Shown here piece by piece: positions 22,995 to 32,002 of a stretch of 64,000 nucleotides of DNA (position 1 is its first letter; the number at the start of each line of letters is the position of its first letter). Under the pieces are notes generated by a model that saw only the letters and a program-made list of their open reading frames with translations, ran no database searches and was not told the DNA's origin. Made by a program: the position numbers and the translations under genes. The DNA lies in assembly GCF_035046485.1 (NCBI RefSeq), contig NC_085138.1, forward strand, positions 28,235,047 to 28,299,046, in the 5' to 3' direction. This DNA is from Aedes albopictus. Lineage: Eukaryota > Arthropoda > Insecta > Diptera > Culicidae.

Positions 22995-23250
22995 CAGTAG
23001 ACGTTCGGTCGGTGCAAGTGGATTAACTGCAATGCTTTTTAACTTTTTAAAGTCCGGTAAGTGCAACAAATTTGCAGTTATCGCTATCCGTGAAAACGGC
23101 GCACCATGTTAGCTCGAATTAACAGTCGAATGAATTTAACGTTCATTTAACGTCAATTGATGGGTTGTTGATGACTGTCTGACGTTGCAGTTATCGAATA
23201 TTGTTCGCTAAGTGAAACGTAAATATGTTGCAGATATTGAACGTCTACTG
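22995..23250. mobile_element. TA-flanked MITE (CAGTAGACGTTCG ends), copy 1
   Basis: It starts CAGTAGACGTTCG and ends TTGAACGTCTACTG, with TA on both sides (22993-22994, 23251-23252). Inside, TTGCAGTTATCG-type segments repeat in both orientations. A related, larger copy is at 37046-37690. The layout fits a Tc1/mariner-derived MITE. Confidence 0.78.
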
Positions 23251-23359
23251 TATATGAGCATCATTGGTACAAATTTGAGCCCGATTGATTAATCTTTTGC
23301 GAATCTAGAACCGTCTTCGTAAGACATCTTTTTTCAGACAGCTTTTTTTTGAACTGTCA

Positions 23360-24710
23360 TATCTGGGTAACTCTCGCTGAGACCGTCCCACTATTCACAC
23401 CATGTCTTTAAAAATGTTCAAGGTGGTGATTTTCTGAAAGTCCTCCTCAAAAAAGTAAGAAAAATGCATTTTGTTAATCAATTTGATGGACCCCCCCTTA
23501 GTTAGAGCCACAACCATTTTTGCGGACCCCTCGATTTTGATCAGTTGTGGGCTCATTTAAACTGTTATAACTCAAAAGTTTCTCCAAAAACAACCTCATA
23601 ACAAAATGTTATTGAAAAGAGGAAAAATTGAGCTACTATTTACAGTTATAAAAACATAGGTCGGCCATATTGATTTTGGCCGCCATCTTGGATTTTTATA
23701 CCAAAACTGTTTTTTCACCACGTTGGCAAACACCGATTTTCAAAGTTTTTGCGTCAATCGAAAGCGGGGCCATTTTTACACAACATATCAAAAATTTAGA
23801 GATGTATCTTTTTCCTATTAAAAGTTTTCTGCACTTTTGTTAATCATGACACGTTTTCTTCATACATTTCCATGCGCGCACCGGCAACGACACCCAACAG
23901 CATCAGAGAATACGCCTGCAAGTTAAAATACACATTAATAAAAACAAAAAAAAATGGAGGTTCGTTCCCGTTTTCAACTGTTTCTCAATGATGCGGACAT
24001 TGCTTTTTAAAGTTTTTTGGTGTTTTGAAAAGCTGAAACTTTCAACTTTTCATTAGTGGATTCAGATTTCAAATACAGCGTTCGTTCGCTCGTTGCAAAC
24101 CCGCTCGTTGCAACGCTTTTTAGTTGCAAGTCCGCTAATTGCAAAATTTGACAAGTTTTTGCAATTAAAAAACAATGATGTGTCAAATTTGTGCTGTCAG
24201 TCATGCTGTCAGTGCATTTCGATGCACTTTAGTGTCAAAGTGACGTTGCAATTAGCGAATGGCATTCGCTCGTTGCAATGTAAACATGTTGCAACGAGCG
24301 AACGGCCGCTGTAAATGTTCGTAAACACTGTGAAATAACGCTGCATTTATGTAAACAACCGGCACCTGGCCCAGTGCGCTAAAGTGTCAGGATTTACAAA
24401 AGTGCAGATAACTTTTGATAGGAAAAGATACATCTCTAAATTTTTGACATGTTGTGTAAAAATGTCCCCGCTTTTAATTGACGCAAAAATTTTGAAAATC
24501 GGTTGTTGCCAACATGGTTAAAAAACAGTTTTGGTGTAAAAATCCAAGATGGCGGCCAAAATCAATATGGCCGATCCATGTTTTACTGTAAATAGTAGCT
24601 CTATCTTTCCTCTTTTCAACAACATTTTGTTATGAGGTGGTTTTTGGAAAAACTTTTGAGTTATAACGGTTTAAATGAGCCAACAACGGTCTCAGCGAGA
24701 GTTGCCCATC
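23360..24710. mobile_element. Fold-back element with about 320-bp arms
   Basis: Left arm sequences from CTCTCGCTGAGACCGT to the TGCACTTTTG region near 23840 reappear inverted between about 24395 and 24705. The left arm holds about 150 bp extra after GAGACCGT (23388-23540). The loop contains a separate TA-flanked MITE. GGCGGCCAAAATCAATATGG in the arms resembles text repeated near 54680. No gene is seen. Confidence 0.7.
24076..24311. mobile_element. TA-flanked MITE (CAGCGTTCG ends), 236 bp
   Basis: It starts CAGCGTTCGTTCGCTCGTT and ends AACGAGCGAACGGCCGCTG, with TA on both sides. GCTCGTTGCAA motifs recur inside in both orientations. Ends and internal 'TTGCAAGTCCG' text relate it to the copy at 22995-23250. 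Confidence 0.78.
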
Positions 24711-25843
24711 TCAGAAACCAGTGAACCGAATCGAATGAAATTTTGAATGTTTATCAACAATATATCAGTGCTTCACAAGTTGTTAAAACATAGGTACTTT
24801 TTAAACATTTAAAAAAGTTATAATGGATTGACACTTTTTGGATTTTTCTCGAAAAAAATGTATTTTTTTTCATTAACGTCATTAAATTTTAGTTTCGATA
24901 TCCAAAGAAATTTTACTTCTGTTCTCAAGATATCTCTTATTAGAGCCTATTTGGATTAAAGAAGGAACACATTTAGTATTTATTGTATGGGACGGTAAAT
25001 TTGTCTTATTTTCCTCTATACAGGTGAAAATTTCAAACCGGTATAACTTTATTCGACGTGAGAAAATATTACATGTTATAATATCGCATGAAGGATCAAT
25101 ATATTGTTGATAATCATTCAAAATTTCATTCGTTCATTTCATGCTTGTTTAAAACAATAAAACGCATGGTTGATTTTTTCCCTCTTCCTAAATTTTTGTT
25201 AAAAAATAAAACCAAACTAAACTAATTGCAACTAGAACTAATGTTAACTTTCTGTAGCAGTATGTGTTTCTTATAAATACATTTTTAATCTTATTTTTCT
25301 ATGATAATAGGGCAAAATGGGGCAAATTGGACAACTACTGAAGATGGTTCTGGTGATAACAGATCTAGTGCTTTTTGTTTATGCGAAAAAAAAATCAAAT
25401 CAGTAACATTAAAAATCCATTCATATTTATGTGAAATGCACAATTTTCAGCAGTTGTTGGGGCATATGAGGCAAAATAAGCATTTAAAAGGATCTTTCAT
25501 GTATGTTTATGATTTCTATTGACCTCTAATTACACATGCAGCTATTTTCAACGATCTGCAGTGGTGCTACATTTTGATTCTCTTTTTGTATGAAAAAGGG
25601 CAAAAAGGGGCAAAATGGACCACTTCCCGTGCCGTGCGGTGAATGAATTTAGCATCAATCGATTTCTCGTAATTTTTTACGTCAGAAATGATCAACTTCA
25701 CGTACCGAAACCAGCGGCGTTAAAATATCCGTTTTTTGGGTCGATTTTTCCCACTGTGAAGTGATGCACATATGATAGGTTGATAAACAGTCAAAATTTG
25801 ATAACTTCTGATGCACTCTACACGCAGAAAAAAGAGGCTTGTT
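24711..25843. other. Unassigned stretch with half of a direct repeat
   Basis: No gene is seen. Bases near 25149-25176 recur, almost unchanged, at 26047-26074 (text around AATAAAACGCATGGTTG). GGGCAAAATGGGGCAAA occurs near 25311 and a relative near 25600. Confidence 0.35.
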
Positions 25844-26049
25844 TAAGGTGAAGATATGACGAAGCCACAGCTCAAATTTTCAAGAGCACAAATCTGAAGA
25901 ACCGAATGTCGTATTGCGATGAAAAGTTGATCGATTGGTCACCACCAGCGGGTAACCAATCGATCAACTTTTCAGCGCAATCCGACGATTGGTTCTTCAG
26001 ATTTGTGCTCTTGAAAATTTGAGCTGTGGCTTCGTCATATCTTCACCTT
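25844..26049. repeat. Near-perfect inverted repeat, arms about 98 bases
   Basis: TAAGGTGAAGATATGACG at the left edge is the reverse complement of the right edge at 26049. The arms differ at only a few bases and meet at CACCACCAGCGGG. It is flanked on the right by one copy of the direct repeat noted at 25149. It may be a MITE with no unique centre. Confidence 0.65.
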
Positions 26050-26532
26050 AAAACAATAAAACGCATGGTTGATTTTCAAACTGAGCAATTGCTTATTCCA
26101 AAGTTATATTTCGTTGTTCTTGCTTAGAGTTTATCGATCAAAACAATCAATTCCCATCATTCCATATAACGATAAAAACTTCATTTGTTTCAACAAAATG
26201 GGGACCATAAACATGGCCCGGATGCACTCACACATCTTTAAAATTCTTAACCCAACATCGCCACAACGAAGAAAGTGTTGCAAATCCATCATTCCAACTT
26301 CCAAGTGCAGTTTTGGCCGTGATGGATAACGCGCAGGTACTCAAGACAGCATCCTCAAAAAGTTGGTCGGTTTCGCCGTTTTGCCTTTTTTATTCGTTCT
26401 CGCTTCCATCCGCTTGCCGAGTGTCTAAAAATAGATTTCCGAGCTGCCGCAGGAGCTGCCGTCACCAACACAATCACATTGCGGTTTTGTTAGTACCAAA
26501 AGTGCAGTCGTTAAAAACAATCTGTCATTTTA

Positions 26533-26565
26533 GCTTAGCTTAGCTTAGCTTAGCTTAGCTTAGAC
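26533..26565. repeat. (AGCTT)n microsatellite tail
   Basis: Six or so AGCTT units sit exactly at the edge of the duplicated flank. This suggests a retroelement tail rather than random slippage. Confidence 0.7.
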
Positions 26566-27339
26566 TGACTGCACACATCTATGGTTGCTATTCCGTGATT
26601 GAACCGAATCAATGACAGTTGCAAAATGAATCAACTGAATAATTGACTGGGAGTGGTCAATATTCTCACTGTGCACGCTTCAGAGACTCTCTTTAATGGT
26701 ACAATAACGGCGCCGGCCACGTCCTTGCAGTCAGGTTGGAAGAGGGAAGGAATATTAGTAACAACCAGTGTACGCAGAATATGGCACCGCAAGCGAAAAA
26801 TAGGCAACAAAGAAGGCACGGCAACAACGCTTTGTTTTTTCGTTAGCAGATAATGACAAAATCGCTCCCGAGTTTGTTCACAACAAAAACGGTTGGAATA
26901 TTTGTCTCGTTCTATTCACATCGTGATTTTTGCATTGTTTTACAACTGAAACTCGAATCTGAGGATGGCAAGAGTCTTAATTCGTCCAAATGCTCATGAA
27001 TTCGATGATGTGGGTCGAAAATTTCAGCAGAAAAGTCGAAATGTCGGCACACGCACGGCAAGCGATATTTGTTTTATTGCTCTCATCGCTTGACATGCGT
27101 TTGTTGCGGAGCGCCTTTGTTACCGACATGCACCGCTTAGGACAAAGCGTTTGTTTTTTCAGCGTGATCCGTTTTTCATACCCTGGTAACAACCTTTGTT
27201 AAGTGAAGGCCCGCGTTTACCGCTGCGACTCCACCAAAGGCTGCAGGAAGGAGTGTTTGTTAGTATGAAAGGTATCGTTGGGTCTGGATTCACTTTGATA
27301 AGTAATATGACCTTCGTGTCATGCTGGTTGCCGCGCTAT

Positions 27340-27620
27340 TGTTTGCTTTACGCGGAAAGAAAACAATCGACCACCCGCATCAGGTGGTCGCTTAATATTT
27401 ACTGCAAACGACGCGACAGAATATGCAATCTAACACGCTATTATTTGCTTCACTCGGAAAGCAAACAATCGATCACCCACGTCAGGTGGTCACTTAATAT
27501 TTCGAATCGAACCGCAGAAGCTAGTCGCCAAATGACACGACCGAACATGCAAGCTGACGCACTATTGTTCACTTCATATGAGAAGCAAACAACTGATCAC
27601 CCACGTCAGGTGATCGGTCA
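27340..27620. repeat. Three tandem two-hairpin units
   Basis: Units start near 27344, 27440 and 27560. Each has a TTGTTTGCTT...AAGCAAACAA hairpin followed by a GACCACC...GGTGGTC hairpin with a 7-base loop. In the second hairpin the third stem pair is C-G in unit 1, T-G in unit 2 and T-A in unit 3. Confidence 0.65.
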
Positions 27621-27930
27621 GTGTTGCTACAAAAGACGCGACACAACGAAATGCTCATTTTCGAATAGGGAAAAAGAAAAATCGAACGACCGAAGCAAAA
27701 GCGCGCGACACCGGCACCCGGACGAAATCCTATCACACACTCTGCCATTTTGGCGCACTACAATCCATAAACGATGGCACGCGAAGTTTACTCGACCGAC
27801 GCACACGAATGATCGGAAATTTCTGGTGCTTGCTACTGCGGAGCATCACCACCAGAAATGCCATTTTGGCGCACTACAATCCACACACGAGGGCACGCGT
27901 AGTTTACGTTAAAAACAATCTGTCATTTTA

Positions 27931-28489
27931 TGTTGAAACTACCAAATCTCAGTTTGTTCTAACAAACTGTCAAAAATTTCGTCAAATGAAAATATTTGTA
28001 TTATCAAACAATGTATAAAGTTCAGTTTAAACTAGAAATCAGTTTGTCGCTATAGCAAACTGAAAAATCGGTTGATTTGAACTAGAATTTAATTGTGTTT
28101 ACAATTATTTTTTCTGTGTGTATGAAAAGTTACAGCATGTTGAATTTTTTTGAAAGAGAAAAAAAGTTGCCTATCCCAAATATTTTGGCCACCCCCTGTA
28201 ACTATTTTCCATTCACGTTATCTAAATCTTTAATATGGCGACGACCATAATTAGCAAATATAAAACGAAAGCAAGTTTACTATTATTATGACCGCAATAA
28301 ACCTAGCAATGTGATAGTTTCTGCTTTTCCACCAACAGATGTCGTTACTAATCGAACGGATCGCCATCTGTTGAGAGTTTGAAGAGTTTTATTGTGGTAA
28401 TAATGAATGCCTGAAGCATTACTTATCGGAGAGTATTATTTACTCTTTAAATCTGGCGTTATGGACATCTTCAAGTAGGGTGCGAGCAC
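27931..28489. other. Unassigned stretch
   Basis: The target flank of the retroelement continues here. No gene is seen. CATCTGTTG/CAACAGATG text near 28335-28375 is a short inverted pair. Confidence 0.3.
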
Positions 28490-29465
28490 AGGTTTTGGCC
28501 AGTCTAAGGGAGATCATTTTTTTTTTAAATAACCAATCCAATGAAAATCACCAATATGTTAAATGAAAGATTTCAATCTATACTTTATTAGAAAAATGCA
28601 CAAATAAAGCTAATACTTGATTTTTGTATTAAAAGTTGCCCTGGCCAAAATAGAAACCTTGCCGCAGTTTTGGCCATATTCTCAGCTTTGGTTTCTAGTT
28701 TGGCCAATCACGTGTATTTCTTATGGGAGTGGCCAAATTAGAAGCACCCTGGCCAAAATAGATATAGGGTATAAGCTTCAGTTTTGGCCAGTCCGGAGTT
28801 TTGGCCATAGTGCGGCATTGAGCCTGTTGCGATCTAAATCAGCGTAAATTTATTTTTTACTAGTAGATTCTAATACAATATAATGGTTACAGCTGTGAAA
28901 ACCACACATTTTGATTGAAAACTGGAAGAAAAAAACATATTTCTTTAAAAAAATCTGCTCCCATATATCTATTTTGGCCAGGGTGCTTCTAATTTGGCCA
29001 CTCCCATAAAAATACACGTGATTGGCCAAAATAGAAACCAAACTTAAGAATATGGCCAAAACTGCGGCAGAGCTTCTATTTTGGCCAGTGCCACTTTTAA
29101 TACAAAAATCAAGTATTGGCTTGATTTCTGCATTTTTCCCTCAAAATATAGATTGAAACCTTTCTTTTGACGCATTGGTTGTTTTCATAGGATTATTGGT
29201 TATTTTTACAAAAATGATTTCCCTTAGACTGGCCAAAACCGGTGCCATAATTATTATTATTATTATTTATTTAACTTCAAAATTATGAAAGAGGGAAAAA
29301 CCCCTTTGAGTGATTTCTTTATTTCGGTTTAACAGCTGAAATCAAATTATTATATTAGAATCTACTGGTAAAAAATAAGTTTATGCCAATTTAGATCGTT
29401 ACAGGCTGAATACCGCACTATGGCCAAAACTCCGGGCTGGCCAAATCTGAAGCTTCTACCCTATA
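28490..29465. repeat. Interleaved inverted repeats rich in TTTTGGCCA
   Basis: Segment A (about 28490-28740) is inverted at about 28975-29246. Segment B (about 28745-28890) is inverted at about 29343-29465. The order A, B, A-inverse, B-inverse is not a single palindrome, so two rearranged or nested elements are implied. The motif TTTTGGCCA or its complement occurs more than ten times. A (TTA)n run lies near 29252-29266. Confidence 0.7.
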
Positions 29466-30229
29466 CTATATAACACTTCAACAATGGTTTTCATAAAAGT
29501 AGTCATAAAACTGTGAGTTTTGGTTATTGTTGTAATAAAACCCTAATAAAAATCAAACAAAACCAATCAGCAATGTAATTGTTACTTGGCTTCCTAAAAA
29601 ATGACCTTTTTTCATTTTTAAGAACTGGGCTAATTCGCAATTTAAAAGGACAACTACACCATAAATAGTGTATTATGTGTATATTATGTGTAGCTAATAC
29701 CATAAATTTTTCATTAAAATCGGTTGAGTATTGGCGGAGATATCCCTTTATAACGTATAATACTCGAGGAAACCGATAAAAATCCCGAAAGAATTCGCGA
29801 AAGAATCACCGGCGGTATCGCTGGAAGGATTTCTAAAGCAAACCTTTATAAAGTTCTTCAAAATTCAGAGTCTTGGTATGGATTTCGGATCAAAGAACTC
29901 CTGCGAAGTGGTCTATTAAAAAATGATTTTGAATTTATTTTCTGCCTGCTACGTTCGTCAGCATAAAATTACAAAAAAAAAGATAAAAATACACTTTTGT
30001 TAACAAGTTTTTTTTGTTGTTGTCTATTCTCGCCTAGTCTTGGAGAAAAAATTTCTTTCATTGTGTAAACAAATAATTTCCTATCTTTGCATGAACGTTA
30101 CGTAATTTGACAATTTTTGCACAATTTTCAGTGACAGAAATCCAAATAGTCGAAAGTTAGGACTCACACGTTCATGTCGCTTGGTTTGTACCTCCTCGAC
30201 ATGCTTCTCCCCTCTTTCAAATCAATATG
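29466..30229. other. Unassigned AT-rich stretch
   Basis: No gene or familiar repeat was recognised. It lies downstream of ihog. Confidence 0.35.
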
Positions 30230-31333
30230 TACAGTTTATTTTTATTTTCATAAAAAAAATAAATCGTTATCTTTTAATCAGTGTTATTTCTTGTTTAAAT
30301 ATTGATATTCTCTTCTCATTTTGTGGCTATTTAACTCGTTTTTATCTACATCTCTCTATCTGTGTCTAGTTAAAATTTAGTAGATTTGTAAATAATTTAA
30401 CACTCACTCATCTAAATACGGCTTTCTCTTTTCATCATTTGTTTTTCTACTTGTGTTAAGTACCTATTCGTGTGTTGCAACTTAACAGCCTAGTCGCTAA
30501 CAATATGTTATTTAATTTTATTGTTACTATTTTAAGGTTCAGTCAAATCTAGTTTTATTTTTTCCTTTATTTCCGGTGGATTATTACATCTAGTGTTTAA
30601 CGTTACTCAGTTAATCTCGAAGTTCGTTAGATTAAATATGTACACAATTGTTCGAGAGTGAAGTGGTAGGATCTATGTAAAGTAGTCTAAGTACACATTT
30701 ACGTTCGCTTCCGACTTGCCAGTGCAATTGTATGACACATGGCATTCTCGGACGAGCGTTTTGTTTTCTTTCTGAATCTTTTTTTTACACTAATTAAGCG
30801 TAATCTTTACACTTGTTGTTTGATATACTGCGCGTACGGGGCTTTAGGCTAATGATACATTTTCTTAAGGATTCGACTATTGATGTTAATATTTCGAGGT
30901 TAGGGCTTCCAGTCTTGGGTCAACAGATTCCTTGAAAAAGGCGCAGTAACTGTGACCGAAACGTCGGATGAAAACTTCAGAGTCCGTTCTTAAATTGGAA
31001 CTTCCAAGACTGAAAGCCATAACCTCGAAATAGTGACGACGATTTTTACGCTACATTCGTAGGAGGACGGATTACTGTTTCGATTATTCTACACCTAGGT
31101 TTGTTTCTATTTAGTTCCACAGTGTCTACGAGTATAGGATTAGCTATTTCAGTTACGGATTTGTGAGAGGTTTCGAATAACTGTACCTTATCGGATGCAA
31201 TCGCATGTCTTTTTGTCGGGGTTTTCAAGTAAACAGAAAGATAAAAATAAACCATCTTTGCGCCTTACTGTAGGCAAATTTTTATCACATTTTGAAAGAA
31301 AGTTAGCTTCTACTTAATCGACCCAGGCTATGT
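30230..31333 (-). other. Candidate ihog 3' UTR
   Basis: The stretch follows the ihog stop codon directly and is AT-rich without coding frames. Minus-strand AATAAA candidates lie near 30238 and 30555. An imperfect inverted repeat at 30885-31035 (arms around ATTTCGAGGTTA and TAACCTCGAAAT) interrupts it and is probably a separate repeat, so the real end of the transcript is unclear. Confidence 0.35.
30885..31035. repeat. Inverted repeat enclosing CCGAAACGTCGG motif
   Basis: Arms of about 35 bases (TTTCGAGGTTAGGGCTTCC on the left, its imperfect complement near 31000-31030) enclose TTGAAAAAGGC...GACCGAAACGTCGG. A variant of the enclosed motif lies on the minus strand at 17935-17980. Confidence 0.55.
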
Positions 31334-32002
31334 TCACACCTCAATACTGTTCAGACTGCCGGAGGACATGTTCTCGGCCCGGCCAAGTCGGGCTGCCCGT
31401 TTAACTCCGCTGGCCGCGGCTCGAATCGGCATCGGCGATCGGTTGTGCTGCAGCAGTTCGGCGCTGGGGCCTCGTCCCACCCGGGGACTGCCGGGAACCG
31501 ATCCAGACCCCCGACGGCCCCTCCGAATAGATGAGTTGTTCCGGGAGCCGAGTACGATACCGACGCCTGCCCCGACTGTGGTCGTCACGCCACAGTCGCC
31601 TTCCAGCATCATCTTCTGCTGCTGGTCCAGCCCGTTGACGTGCTGGCCGTGCTGCAGGTTGCGCATGCTTCGTTCCAGCGTCCTCCGGTGCGGCATCGAC
31701 GCCAGCATCAGGTGTTCCTGACCGATCGGATTGTTGCTGTTGATGATCGTCGTAGCCGTTGCCGTCGCTTGTTGATGCTGCAGATGATGATGGTGATGAT
31801 GTTGGTGATACGGATGCGGATGGTGATTGTTATTAGTAAGGTAAGGTCCGCCATTGCTGGTAAGATTGGTACCGCCACCGCTGATGTCGTCTACGAGTTC
31901 GCCGTCCTCTTCGCCACCACCACTTCCACCGAGCGGCGCCGCTGCAGCGGTGGATCTCGTCGGCTTGGTCGGCAGAAAGCGCAGCTCCATCACATTACGA
32001 TT
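31334..32002 (-). CDS. ihog: ihog last exon: cytoplasmic tail
   Basis: This exon encodes 222 residues after the phase-0 junction, opening NRNVMELRFLPTKP, and ends ...SLNSIEV then TGA. It is low complexity: a Gly-rich stretch, a His-rich run (HHPHPYHQHHHHHH), then basic Arg/Gly/Ser text. The acceptor is TTCTAG at 32003-32008. It lies 11.8 kb from the preceding exon, the largest intron in the window. Confidence 0.85.
   Translation of the reverse strand, partial: NRNVMELRFLPTKPTRSTAAAAPLGGSGGGEEDGELVDDISGGGTNLTSNGGPYLTNNNHHPHPYHQHHHHHHLQHQQATATATTIINSNNPIGQEHLMLASMPHRRTLERSMRNLQHGQHVNGLDQQQKMMLEGDCGVTTTVGAGVGIVLGSRNNSSIRRGRRGSGSVPGSPRVGRGPSAELLQHNRSPMPIRAAASGVKRAARLGRAENMSSGSLNSIEV

Larger units (their letters stand above)
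26533..27906 (-). mobile_element. Non-coding retroelement with 24-bp flanking duplication
   Basis: A perfect 24-bp direct repeat (26509-26532 and 27907-27930) brackets this 1374-bp stretch. On the minus strand it ends in an (AAGCT)n tail (26533-26565), as LINE-mobilised elements do. Its 5' end has two copies, about 115 bp apart, of a 48-bp module containing GGATTGTAGTGCGCC, like promoter monomers of some LINE 5' UTRs. The centre holds three units with paired hairpins at 27340-27620. There is no reverse transcriptase; the 238-codon frame at 27196-27912 is built from these repeats and is not a gene. Confidence 0.65.

Noticed and set aside
27196..27912. 238-codon plus-strand frame
   Set aside because: It is made of three repeated hairpin units and the retroelement's 5' modules, has no domain, and crosses the element border.
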